64,000 bases of DNA from Nocardiopsis terrae (GTDB taxonomy: Bacteria; Actinomycetota; Actinomycetes; Streptosporangiales; Streptosporangiaceae): the NCBI RefSeq assembly GCF_014651695.1, contig NZ_BMXJ01000012.1, positions 1-64,000 of the forward strand. Reading direction: 5' to 3'. Positions 25,137 through 32,834 of this stretch are shown here, piece by piece. The notes below the pieces were generated by a model, which made no database searches, had not been told where the DNA came from, and saw nothing but the letters and a program-made list of their open reading frames with translations. Made by a program: the position numbers and the translations under genes. Every line of letters starts with the position of its first letter. The stretch's first letter is position 1.

Positions 25137-25960
25137 GCGCCACGGTCGCTGTTGATTCGCACGCATCCGTGGAGCCGAGCCCCCGGATCCGGATCGGCCC
25201 CGCCACTGCGGCCAGGCACGGCATGATCCTCGCCAGCCGCAATATCCGCTACCTGGTCCGCACACCGTCGTCCCTCATCGACACCGTCATCCAGCCCGTC
25301 CTCTTCCTGCTGGTCTTCGTCTTCCTGTTCGGCGGGGCCATCGCGGGGGACTGGCAGTCCTACCTCCAGACCCTCGTCCCCGGCCTGATGGTGCAGATCA
25401 CCATGTACGCCAGCATCGGGACGGGCATGGCCCTGAACACCGACATCTCCAAAGGCGTCTTCGACCGCTTCCGGAGCCTGCCGATCGCCCGCTCCGCGCC
25501 GCTGGTCGGTGCGGTGCTCGGAGACGTGCTCCGCTACGTGGTCGCGCTGACCGTCCTGTTGCTCCTGGCCTTCGCACTCGGCTTCCGGATCCAGACCGAC
25601 CCGCTGTCGGCACTGCTCGCCTGCGCACTGGTCGTGGTCTTCGGCCTGACCCTGTGCTGGATGTCGGTGATCATCGGCATGGTCGCCACCGGGCCCCAGG
25701 CGGTGCCCGGCATCGCGATGGCGGTCATCCTGCCGCTGACCTTCGGCAGCAACATCTTCGCCGCACCCGAGACCATGCCCGGCTGGCTGGAGGCCTGGGT
25801 CGGGATCAACCCGGTCACCTACTTCGTCGACGCCGTCCGCGGGCTGATGCTCGGCGGTCCCACGCTCGTGCCGGTCCTCATCAGCCTGGGTGCCGTGGCG
25901 GGCATCCAGATCGTCCTCATGCCGCTGGCACTGCGGGCCTACCTGCGCCGCGTGCGCTGA
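25133..25960 (+). CDS. ABC-2 type permease, DrrB type
   Basis: This 275-aa protein has six predicted membrane helices. An amphipathic entry segment (MILASRNIRYLVRTPSSLIDTVIQPVLF) leads to FVFLFGGAI, and later NIFAAPETMPGWLEAWVGINPVTYFVDAVRGLMLGG, the ABC-2 signature region. It forms the membrane half of the exporter with the preceding ATPase, to which it is coupled by an ATGA overlap. Length matches DrrB. The substrate cannot be read from sequence; control by the AfsR-like regulator is inferred. Confidence 0.9.
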   Translation: MSATVAVDSHASVEPSPRIRIGPATAARHGMILASRNIRYLVRTPSSLIDTVIQPVLFLLVFVFLFGGAIAGDWQSYLQTLVPGLMVQITMYASIGTGMALNTDISKGVFDRFRSLPIARSAPLVGAVLGDVLRYVVALTVLLLLAFALGFRIQTDPLSALLACALVVVFGLTLCWMSVIIGMVATGPQAVPGIAMAVILPLTFGSNIFAAPETMPGWLEAWVGINPVTYFVDAVRGLMLGGPTLVPVLISLGAVAGIQIVLMPLALRAYLRRVR

Positions 25961-25961
25961 G

Positions 25962-25981
25962 CCGGCCGCAGAGTCGGCCGG
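25962..25981 (+). terminator. Terminator after exporter operon
   Basis: CCGGCCG (25962-25968) pairs with CGGCCGG (25975-25981) with a six-base loop, directly after the stop of the permease gene. Confidence 0.55.
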
Positions 25982-26227
25982 TCGAAGAGAAGGGGGGCGG
26001 AGCGCGGTCGGGGATTCACCTCTCCCCGGCCGAACCCCCGGACAGGCCCCGGACCGGGTCGCCTCCGGGCCCCCACCGCCGCGCGGCGGCCGTCGAGGAG
26101 GTGCCCGTGGAACAGCTCTGACCTCACAGAACCGGTGTGACCGGCGTCAGGTGCAGCCGAGTAGGCCACTCGGCGCCTGAACCGGTAGCATTCGTGTGGA
26201 CGCTTCGGGGCCCGCCCCGGACGGTCG

Positions 26228-26300
26228 GCCGACGTAGCTCAATTGGCAGAGCAATCGCCTTGTAAGCGATAGGTTAGGGGTTCAAGTCCCCTCGTCGGCT
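26228..26300 (+). tRNA. tRNA-Thr (anticodon TGT)
   Basis: The acceptor stem is GCCGACG (26228-26234) with CGTCGGC (26293-26299) and discriminator T. The D arm is GCTC/GAGC; the anticodon stem ATCGC/GCGAT encloses CTTGTAA, giving anticodon TGT. The T arm is AGGGG-TTCAAGT-CCCCT. All cloverleaf elements are present in 73 bases; CCA is not encoded. It reads ACA codons. Confidence 0.97.
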
Positions 26301-26887
26301 CTCTCTTTGCCTGACCTGGGACAACACTCCAGGCGAGATCGCTACCACGTAGCTTCGACGCCTGGAGAGCTATCGCCTGTGGGTGCCCGGCGTGTGAGCT
26401 GGACCGCCCCTGCCTCTGGTGGTCTCCGGAACCGCCACCCATGACAGGCAGGTCCTCCGGCCCCTGGTGCAGAGTGTCCAGTCGATCCGGTCCAACTGTT
26501 GGCCGAAGCGGCGCGAACCGGCCGAGCCGCACGGCGACCAGGGACACGACTGACCACCTGTGTCGCTGGCTCTGCGAACGGAAGCGCACACGCCGCCTGG
26601 CTCGCAAGGGAGTGGAGTTCTTCCAGCGGTTGGGGCGGCACTATGAAACACGGATCCTTGAATTACCGTGTTGTGCTGCTGGGGCGTCTGCTCGAATCCT
26701 GAAAACCCCTGATTCTATTATCTCATCCGAGTGCGCTCAGCTGCTGATCGGGCCACCGCTCCGCTCAAGAACCGGGACATCCTGCACCGTCTATGCTGCT
26801 CCCCCAACCGGGCTGGAGAGGTCACCCGCGCTGCTCCGGTTCCTCAGCCCCGAGCAGCAGGACGAAAAGGATTGGTGAAAGGGTGCT
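26301..26887. other. Gene-poor stretch after tRNA-Thr
   Basis: Open frames here have no ribosome site or recognisable product. Composition changes from GC-rich (26340-26620) to AT-richer (26640-26887), matching the orphan gene that follows. A tRNA 3' end followed by such a change is typical of integration sites, but no integrase and no repeat of the tRNA end was seen. Confidence 0.35.
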
Positions 26888-27223
26888 ATGAATCGGAAGC
26901 AACTGGAGTGGGCATGGGGAGCGATGAGGTCCTTGCCGTTTCCTGAATGGACGGGCAGGGGCGAGTTCCACGCTTGGATTGTAGGCAATCTTCTTTATTG
27001 GGACTCTGTCGTGGCTGGCTGCCTGGAATCCTTTCTCGAGACCGGAGAGATTCCCGAAGGGCTCCCTCCAGAAGTTTTCTCTCGGATGCTCCATGAGCTG
27101 GAAGAGTGGGATTTCGGATTCGATGACATCGATTACTACTCTCTGAGTCTCGCCAAGTGTCACGTTTATTTGTACAGGCTGGTGGCCTTGGAAATATCTG
27201 GCCACGGGTCAGGGCGGGGGTGA
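26888..27223 (+). CDS. Hypothetical acidic protein, 111 aa, probably acquired
   Basis: The ATG at 26888 follows GTGAAAGGGTGCT. The product begins MNRKQLEWAWGAMRSLPFPEW and contains an acidic helical middle (HELEEWDFGFDDIDYYSLSLAKCHVYLYRL). No known motif, signal peptide or membrane helix is seen. Codon use is less GC-rich than in the surrounding core genes, with third-position A and T frequent. This together with its place behind a tRNA suggests horizontal transfer. Small immunity-like proteins of such size and charge exist, but nothing here proves that role. Confidence 0.5.
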   Translation: MNRKQLEWAWGAMRSLPFPEWTGRGEFHAWIVGNLLYWDSVVAGCLESFLETGEIPEGLPPEVFSRMLHELEEWDFGFDDIDYYSLSLAKCHVYLYRLVALEISGHGSGRG

Positions 27224-27609
27224 GATGATTCCTGTGGCTCCCGGGGAACTGATATCTGTCGGGTGAAGGCACCTTGTATCCTCTGACTCGTTCGTGCCAC
27301 GACCGGCCTTGGGGTCTGTGAGAAAATTCAGGGAAACGCCTGGCGCTCCGTTCTCCCGATGTGGTCGGGCACCTTTGACCCCCTTCCTGGCTGGAGTGTG
27401 TAGAGATTGTTATGGAAATTGCTGTGGGTGAGGTTTTCGGGGGTGGGTATTTCTCTGTTTTCCCGATTCTGTGGTTCCAGCCTTCGCCGACACGGATCTC
27501 GCGAAGGACGGCTGGCAGCCAGCCGAGGCGGTCGGTGTGGCCGAGCCGACGGGGGATTCGCGCTTCGTGGGCTGCTTTCGAGCCAGCTCAGCGTCGGCCG
27601 GGACGGCCC
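27224..27609. other. Intergenic region without recognised gene
   Basis: No convincing ORF or RNA was found. The stretch 27290-27470 is AT-richer than the chromosome average and fades into GC-rich DNA towards the cellulase gene end. The inverted words CTTCGCC..CGAAGG near 27481-27510 form only a weak hairpin. Confidence 0.3.
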
Positions 27610-27649
27610 GCGACCGTGTACCCGCTTCCGGGAGCGGGCACACGGTCGC
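27610..27649 (-). terminator. Long hairpin after cellulase gene
   Basis: GCGACCGTGTACCCGCT (27610-27626) pairs with AGCGGGCACACGGTCGC (27633-27649) over 17 positions with one A-C mismatch and a six-base loop. It lies 25 bp beyond the stop of the GH9 gene. Confidence 0.85.
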
Positions 27650-27673
27650 CTCGGTCGGGGCCGGTGCGGACGG

Positions 27674-30253
27674 TCAGCCGCAGACCGCGCCGTTGAGGGT
27701 GAACCGTTCCGGGGACGGGACGTGCTCCGACGGGCTGTGGCCCACGAAACCGAAGGTCACCTCACCCCCGGCCGGGATCACGGAGTTCCAGTCCAGGCCG
27801 CTGGCGGTCACCACGCGCCCGTCCTGCGCGAGTTCCGAGCTCCACGAGCGGTCCACCGTCTGCCCGCCGGGGAAGGACCAGTCCAGTTCCCAGCCGCTGA
27901 CGGGCTCGGTCCCGTTGTTGCGGACGGTCACCTGGGTGTTGAACCCGCCTGACCAGGTGTCGTGCGTCGAGTACTCCACCTCGCAGTCGGAGGAGGCGGG
28001 CACGCTCGCTGTGCCCTGGTCGGAGACGAAGCCGGACACCCAGGCCAGGGTCGAGTTCCAGTTGATCGTCAGCTCGTTGGTCGCCCACGCGTCGATGTGG
28101 TCGATGTAGCAGAACTGCGGCGCGCAGCCCTCCAGGTTGGCCCGGCTCACCGGGTCCCAGGTGCCGGTGTCGGAGTTGGGCCCGCCGGAGAGTGTCCCCT
28201 TCGGCGGGTTGGGCAGGGCGGGGTCGAGCTGGTGGGCGTACCAGCGGCTGTGCTGGTTGACCGCGTCGTTGGTGCCGTAACCGGTGACGTATGACTGGTT
28301 GAGCGCGTTGCGCCCCAGGACGTAGTCCATCCCCTCCAGTATGGCGTCGCGGTAGCGCTCGTCGGCGCTGATGTCGTACGCGGTGGCGAGCACGGCCATG
28401 TTGTTCAGGACCAGGTTGTTGGAGCCCCAGGCGAAGACCCCGCTCCCGGGGGAGTAGGCCAGGCCGTACGGGTGCTCGCGCACGTTCTCCAGGTACTGCT
28501 CGGCACCGTCGAGTACGGAGTCGCGCACCTCGTCGCGGTCGGCCAGAGCGCTGGGCACGGTGGCCAGCTGCAGGCGCCCCAGCGGCGCGGTCCAGCGCCA
28601 GTCGAAGCCGTCGGCGGTGAACACCTCACCGGTGTGCAGCGCGGAGGAGGTGAACGCCTCCTCGTACTCCGTCCCGCCGGTGGCCAGGTAGAGCTCTGCG
28701 GCCGCCCAGTAGAACTCGTCGTCCACGTTGTCGTCGTCGTAGGGGCCGCCGCCCGCGCCAGTGGGGTCGGCGTAGCGCTCGGGCTCGGCCACGGCTGCCT
28801 CCCAGGCGGTCTCCGCCGCGTTCAGGCAGGTGTCGGCGAACCCGGGATCGTAGGGGGCGAACACCCGGGAGCACTGGGCTCCCGTGGCGGCCAGGTTGAG
28901 GGTGGCCGCGGTGGACGGCGGGTGCAGGTACCGGGGCTGCGGGTCGTCCGCGGGCATCATCGGCAGCCCCGTCCACTCCAGGTCGTGGACCTTGTGGTGG
29001 GCCATGCCCGCCAGGTCCTCGCCCTCGGGCACCTGCATGCTGAGCAGGAACTCCATCTGCCAGCGGGCCTCGTCCAGGACGTCCGGTGCCCCGTTTCCGC
29101 TCTCGGGCACCGCCAGGGTGCCGTCCCCGACCCGTTCGGGGTCTCCGGTCGGTGCTGTGTGGGTCCTCTCGTAGACGCTCATGAGCTGGTGGACGGAAAT
29201 GCCCCCGTTCACCACGTACTTGCCGTGGTCGCCCGCGTCGTACCAGCCGCCGGAGACGTCCAGTGAGTAGTCGCAGGGGTTGTCCGGGTGGCAGGTCACC
29301 TCGGTGTCGCCCTGGTTGGGTCCGACACCGGCGTGACCGGCCGCGCGCCCGTAGCCGGGGGCGATCCCGTCGAGGATCTCGATGCCGCTGCGCTGCGTGT
29401 AGTAGAAGTTCAGCGAGTCCGTGGCCAGTGCGGCGTAGGGCTCGGCCGTTATGCCGAAGGGGTGGCTGGTCTGGCCGTCGGAGGTCAGCGTGTAGCCCTC
29501 CCCCTCCGTGGTGAGCTGCCCGAAGTCGATGGTGTGCACGTTCTGCCCGGAGGTGATGTCCCTGCCGCGGGGTGTGGACGTGCCCTCGGCGACGACGGTT
29601 CCGTCGGCGTCGGCGACCTCCCAGGGGAGGCCTTCGGTGGCCTCGGTGACGACCGTCGCCGCCTTGGGTCCCTCGGGCAGGTAGGCGACCTGGTTGACGC
29701 GCACGCGTGGCCCGGTGTCCGGCTCGTACACGGGGGGTTCGGCTCCGCCGACGAGGGAGACCTCGTGCAGGCAGAACGTCCATTCCTGCTCGCTGCCACC
29801 GATCTGGAAGGCCACCTGGGCGTCGTCGCGGTCGGCCGACGCGGTGAACACGTACTCGTGGGTGGTCGGCTCGGCGCTGAGGACCGGGCGCTCGTCGAGC
29901 TCGGTGCTCCAGGGGTCCACGGGTTCCTGTACGAGGGAGCGGATGGGGCGTCCCTCCAGGCCGGAGGCGGTGAAGGAGAAGGTGTAGGACTCACCGGCCG
30001 TCAGTGGGACGTCGTCCTGGCCGACGATCACCTCCCACGGGTCGCCGGTGCCTCCGGGGACGTCGACGCACAGGACCCCCTCGGCGGCGTCCATCTCCGC
30101 TCCGGGGCTGGCCCACCAGTCGGCGGTTCCCTGGCTGAAGTCGCCGTTGGAGATCTGCTGCGGCGGTTCGTCGGCGTGGGCGGGGGCCGGGCCGAGCAGG
30201 CCTGCGGCGAGCGTTGCTGCCGCACTCAGGGCGACGGCTTTTCGAAGAGGCAC
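27674..30253 (-). CDS. Secreted GH9 cellulase (CBM4/9-Ig-GH9-CBM2)
   Basis: This 859-aa secreted enzyme has a signal peptide of 27 residues ending AHA. A CBM4/9-type module (about 30-172; ISNGDFSQGTADWWASPG) is followed by an Ig-like domain (about 180-272; RVRVNQVAYLPEGPK). The GH9 domain (about 275-750) has catalytic-base aspartates in SGGWYDAGDHGKYV (D339, D342), HSRWYAHQ, and the acid Glu727 in TNELTINWNSTLAW. A C-terminal CBM2 (757-859) starts CEVEYSTHDTWSGGF. It hydrolyses cellulose outside the cell and resembles Thermobifida Cel9B-type enzymes but lacks their FnIII module. GTG 30253 has GGAAGGA upstream. A CelR-type box lies 36 bp upstream. Confidence 0.92.
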   Translation of the reverse strand: MPLRKAVALSAAATLAAGLLGPAPAHADEPPQQISNGDFSQGTADWWASPGAEMDAAEGVLCVDVPGGTGDPWEVIVGQDDVPLTAGESYTFSFTASGLEGRPIRSLVQEPVDPWSTELDERPVLSAEPTTHEYVFTASADRDDAQVAFQIGGSEQEWTFCLHEVSLVGGAEPPVYEPDTGPRVRVNQVAYLPEGPKAATVVTEATEGLPWEVADADGTVVAEGTSTPRGRDITSGQNVHTIDFGQLTTEGEGYTLTSDGQTSHPFGITAEPYAALATDSLNFYYTQRSGIEILDGIAPGYGRAAGHAGVGPNQGDTEVTCHPDNPCDYSLDVSGGWYDAGDHGKYVVNGGISVHQLMSVYERTHTAPTGDPERVGDGTLAVPESGNGAPDVLDEARWQMEFLLSMQVPEGEDLAGMAHHKVHDLEWTGLPMMPADDPQPRYLHPPSTAATLNLAATGAQCSRVFAPYDPGFADTCLNAAETAWEAAVAEPERYADPTGAGGGPYDDDNVDDEFYWAAAELYLATGGTEYEEAFTSSALHTGEVFTADGFDWRWTAPLGRLQLATVPSALADRDEVRDSVLDGAEQYLENVREHPYGLAYSPGSGVFAWGSNNLVLNNMAVLATAYDISADERYRDAILEGMDYVLGRNALNQSYVTGYGTNDAVNQHSRWYAHQLDPALPNPPKGTLSGGPNSDTGTWDPVSRANLEGCAPQFCYIDHIDAWATNELTINWNSTLAWVSGFVSDQGTASVPASSDCEVEYSTHDTWSGGFNTQVTVRNNGTEPVSGWELDWSFPGGQTVDRSWSSELAQDGRVVTASGLDWNSVIPAGGEVTFGFVGHSPSEHVPSPERFTLNGAVCG

Positions 30254-30288
30254 GTGGTTCCTTCCGCTGGGGGGGTGGCGGCATGGAG

Positions 30289-30302
30289 TGGGAGCGCTCC
30301 CA
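30289..30302. promoter_or_regulatory. CelR-type operator (TGGGAGCGCTCCCA)
   Basis: This perfect 14-bp palindrome equals the site described for the LacI-family cellulase repressor CelR of Thermobifida fusca, which is released by cellobiose. It sits 36 bp upstream of the GH9 start, so induction of the cellulase by cello-oligosaccharides is likely. No celR gene is in this window. Confidence 0.85.
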
Positions 30303-30384
30303 ATAGTGCGATCATTGTTGTGTCGCAGCTCACGTTTGTCAACGGGGGTAACGGCGGTTGCCTCCTCCGGGCCGGGCCCTGTCG

Positions 30385-30954
30385 CTATGCCTCGCGACGG
30401 CACCCGGCGAGGAGGGTCGCGACCATGTGCTCGGCGTCGTCCCTGTCGTAGTCGGGGCCGGTGATGCAGAGGTTTCCGATGGCGCGCATGAGCGTGTAGG
30501 CGGTGATGCCGGGGCTGAGTTCGTCGGCGTCGGCGCAGGCGTCGAGCAGCGTCGCGCAGGCCGGGACCAGGGTGTCGAGCATGAGGGCGTGGAGCTTCTC
30601 CAGCCCTGGATCCCCGGACCCCAGGGCGGCGCTGAGGCCGTGCTTGGTCACCAGGAACTCCACGAACGCGTCCGCCCAGCGGGTCAGGGCGGTGAACGGG
30701 GAGGCCGATTCCTCCAGGAGTCGGGGCGCGAGTGCGGTGCAGGTGTCGATCTGGTGCCGGTAGACGGCGGTGACGAGGTCCGCCCGGGTCGGGAAGTTCC
30801 GGTAGATCGTGCCCACTCCGACGCCGGCGCGTTCGGCGATGTCGCGGATGGGGGCTTGGACGCCCTGGTCCACGAAGACCGCCGACGCGGCCGACAGCAC
30901 GCCGCTGCGGGTGCGCTGTGCCTGTGCCTGACGTACTCCGACCGGTTCCGGCAC
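30385..30954 (-). CDS. TetR-family regulator
   Basis: This 189-aa protein has HTH AVFVDQGVQAPIRDIAERAGVGVGTIYRNFPTRADLVTAVY at about residues 20-65. A helical ligand-binding domain follows (SPGITAYTLMRAIGNLCITGPDYDRDDAEHMVATLLAGC). The GTG at 30954 has GGGAGGA upstream. It is divergent from an alpha/beta hydrolase gene, with two palindromes in the gap, so it most likely represses itself and the hydrolase. The domain resembles SlmA/SCO-type regulators often seen beside oxidoreductases and hydrolases. Confidence 0.85.
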   Translation of the reverse strand: MPEPVGVRQAQAQRTRSGVLSAASAVFVDQGVQAPIRDIAERAGVGVGTIYRNFPTRADLVTAVYRHQIDTCTALAPRLLEESASPFTALTRWADAFVEFLVTKHGLSAALGSGDPGLEKLHALMLDTLVPACATLLDACADADELSPGITAYTLMRAIGNLCITGPDYDRDDAEHMVATLLAGCRREA

Positions 30955-30970
30955 GGATCCTCCCTTGTTC

Positions 30971-31014
30971 GCGGAACAATGTTCCGCTAAGTTGGCGGAA
31001 CGTCGCTCCGCCAA
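30971..31014. promoter_or_regulatory. Two TetR-type operator palindromes
   Basis: GCGGAACAATGTTCCGC (30971-30987) is a perfect 17-bp palindrome. A second palindrome at 30992-31014 has TTGGCGGA at one end and TCCGCCAA at the other around a seven-base centre. Both share GCGGAAC-like half-sites and lie between the divergent tetR and hydrolase genes. Confidence 0.7.
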
Positions 31015-31055
31015 AGTATGGCAGAGCGGTCCATAGAGAAAGTGCAGGGCTCCCC

Positions 31056-31967
31056 ATGCCTTCCAGCCACCTCGACCAGCGGATCACCGCGGTCAAGCCC
31101 ATCACCGTTCCCGCGCCCGGCCGCAGCCTCGACCTGCAGGTGAAGGTCACCGCCCCGCTGTCGGGACAGAACCTCCCCGTCATCGTGTTCTCCCACGGCA
31201 ACGCATGGTCCCTGGACGGATACGAACCCCTCGTCGACCGGTGGGCAGCCGCCGGATTCATCGTCGTGCAGCCCACCCACCTGGACTCCCGCCGCAACGG
31301 CATCGCGTGGGACGACCCGCGCTTCGCCACCATCTGGCGCGTCCGGATCGCCGACCTCCACGCGGTCATCGACGGCCTCGACGACATCCTTCTCCAGGCC
31401 GGCGGCCTGGAGGCCCGCGCCGACCATGAGCGCATCGCGGTCGTCGGCCACTCCTGGGGAGCCCAGACCGCCGGCGTGATCCTCGGCGCGCGCGTGCTCG
31501 ACGCCGACGGCTCTCCCGGAGAGGACTTCTCCCACTCCGCGGTCTCGGTCGGCGCGCTGATCGCCGCGACCGGAACCGGCGACAGCCTCACCCCGTTCGC
31601 CGCCGAACACCTTCCGTTCATGAGGCCGGACTACTCCACCATGACCACCCCGGCCCTGATCGTCGCGGGCGGCAAGGACCAGTCGCAGCTCTCCACCCGG
31701 GGGCCGGAGTGGTTCACCGACGCCTACCACCTCAGTCCGTCCCCGAAAGGTCTGCTCGCCATCGCCGAGGGCGAGCACACCCTGGGCGGCCTCGCCGGCG
31801 AGATGGCTGCCGAGACCACCGACGAGGACCCCGCCCGCGTAGCCCTCGTCGCCGACGCGGTCTCCGCCTACCTCCTCGACGCCTTCAAGTCCGACGACGA
31901 TGCGTGGACCGCCCTCAACAACGCCGCTGCGACCGGCGACGGTACGTGGAGCATCACCAGCAAGTGA
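31056..31967 (+). CDS. Alpha/beta hydrolase
   Basis: This 303-aa cytosolic hydrolase has oxyanion-side VIVFSHGNAWSLDGYEPL, nucleophile elbow VVGHSWGAQTAGVILG and Asp region PALIVAGGKDQSQLS. The late His is in AEGEHTLGGLAGE. This order is that of chlorophyllase/dienelactone-like esterases; the substrate is unknown. There is no signal peptide. It is divergent from a TetR regulator with paired operators, so it is probably induced by its substrate. The ATG at 31056 lies behind a weak GCAGGG site. Confidence 0.8.
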   Translation: MPSSHLDQRITAVKPITVPAPGRSLDLQVKVTAPLSGQNLPVIVFSHGNAWSLDGYEPLVDRWAAAGFIVVQPTHLDSRRNGIAWDDPRFATIWRVRIADLHAVIDGLDDILLQAGGLEARADHERIAVVGHSWGAQTAGVILGARVLDADGSPGEDFSHSAVSVGALIAATGTGDSLTPFAAEHLPFMRPDYSTMTTPALIVAGGKDQSQLSTRGPEWFTDAYHLSPSPKGLLAIAEGEHTLGGLAGEMAAETTDEDPARVALVADAVSAYLLDAFKSDDDAWTALNNAAATGDGTWSITSK

Positions 31968-32027
31968 GCCCGGCCAGAGCGAGCTGCCGACCGGGCCGGG
32001 GGCGGGCTCAGGAGGCGATTGGCTCCA

Positions 32028-32065
32028 CCCCGGCCACGCGGCGGAGCCCCGGCGCGTGGCCGGGG
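32028..32065. terminator. Bidirectional terminator between hydrolase and DUF1918 gene
   Basis: CCCCGGCCACGCG (32028-32040) pairs perfectly over 13 bp with CGCGTGGCCGGGG (32053-32065), between two convergent genes. Confidence 0.8.
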
Positions 32066-32109
32066 CTCCGTTCGTTCTTCGGCCCACCTGTGCTCGGTCC
32101 TGCGTCTTC

Positions 32110-32304
32110 TCAGTCCTGCGGTTCCCGGGGGTTCACCACGGTCTCGGGCCCCGGGTAGATGACCCGCTCCTCGCCGTCGGCGAAGCGGACCAGGTAGGGC
32201 GGGCCGTTGTCGGCCCCTCGGACCTCGATGATCTCGGCGTTGTGCTCGCCCTTGGAACTGGTGACCCCGTGCGTGTGCAGGCGGTCTCCGGCGGTCGCTC
32301 GCAT
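32110..32304 (-). CDS. DUF1918 small protein
   Basis: This 64-aa protein begins MRATAGDRLHTHGVTSSKGEHNAEIIEVRG and continues PPYLVRFADGEERVIYPGPETVV. The fold is SH3-like and the sequence matches DUF1918, a family of actinobacterial small proteins whose role is unknown. Length is typical. The ribosome site GCAGGAGGGCAG is strong at the ATG 32304. It stands alone, convergent with the hydrolase gene. Confidence 0.85.
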   Translation of the reverse strand: MRATAGDRLHTHGVTSSKGEHNAEIIEVRGADNGPPYLVRFADGEERVIYPGPETVVNPREPQD

Positions 32305-32435
32305 CTGCCCTCCTGCTGTTCGACGGCCGGCCTCCCCCTGAGCCGGCCACAGTCGGGTGGTACCCGCGCCGCGGTCCGGATGAACCCTGTGGAACTGGTG
32401 AAACAGCGATCAACCGGACGTCCTACGATGTGCGG

Positions 32436-32642
32436 GTGAACAAGCTCTCCCCAGTCGTCGCGTTCCTCGTCTTCATGGGCGTGTTCGTGCTCTCGCGCAC
32501 CGCCACCCGGGACTTCCTGGCCTCCTGGGTCGCCCTGGAGGGGGTGGTCCTCGGGCTGGCCTCCCTGGTGGCGTCCGTGCTCCTGTCCGCCCTCGCCGCG
32601 GGGGCGGTGCTCTACGTCTCCCGGCTCGTCTCGGGGGAGTAG
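32436..32642 (+). CDS. Small two-helix membrane protein, probably leaderless
   Basis: The 68-aa frame VNKLSPVVAFLVFMGVFVLSR and LVASVLLSALAAGAVLYVSRL gives two membrane helices with a short charged turn. It has no ribosome site, but a TACGAT -10 hexamer (32424-32429) lies seven bases before GTG 32436, the expected geometry for a leaderless mRNA. This choice is preferred over GTG 32430. No family is recognised. It is divergent from the DUF1918 gene. Confidence 0.5.
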   Translation: MNKLSPVVAFLVFMGVFVLSRTATRDFLASWVALEGVVLGLASLVASVLLSALAAGAVLYVSRLVSGE

Positions 32643-32773
32643 GTCGGCCTGACCGGGGCCTTCCCGCCCGTTGCTCCGAGCCCGACGGCAGGGCCGCCGC
32701 CGGGCCCGTGCTCTCCCCGGGGCCGCCTCCGGCCCCGCAGCGTCGCGGTCACCGACCCGACGGGGTGCCGCCA

Positions 32774-32817
32774 TTGATTTCTATCGCCAATAGAATACTC
32801 TCTACCTGTCATAGAAA
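32774..32817 (+). promoter_or_regulatory. dsbA promoter with inverted-repeat operator
   Basis: A -35 TTGATT (32774-32779) and -10 TACTCT (32796-32801) are 16 bp apart. TTCTAT-CGCCA-ATAGAA (32779-32795) is a perfect 6-bp inverted repeat filling the spacer, and another ATAGAAA occurs at 32811-32817. A repressor bound here would block RNA polymerase. The BlaI-like regulator encoded 1.8 kb downstream is one candidate. Confidence 0.55.
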
Positions 32818-32834
32818 ACGAGGACGGGGGCGGT

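Noticed and set aside
26239..26607. Reverse-strand ORF whose end reads TRGLEPLTYRLQGDCSAN
   Set aside because: This is the well-known spurious translation of the antisense of tRNA-Thr; it is not a gene.
26441..26878. 145-codon forward frame before the orphan gene
   Set aside because: Arg/Ser-rich sequence without ribosome site or family resemblance, spanning a change in base composition.
26228..27223. Integrated prophage or ICE at tRNA-Thr
   Set aside because: No integrase, excisionase, replication or transfer genes and no repeat of the tRNA 3' end were found.
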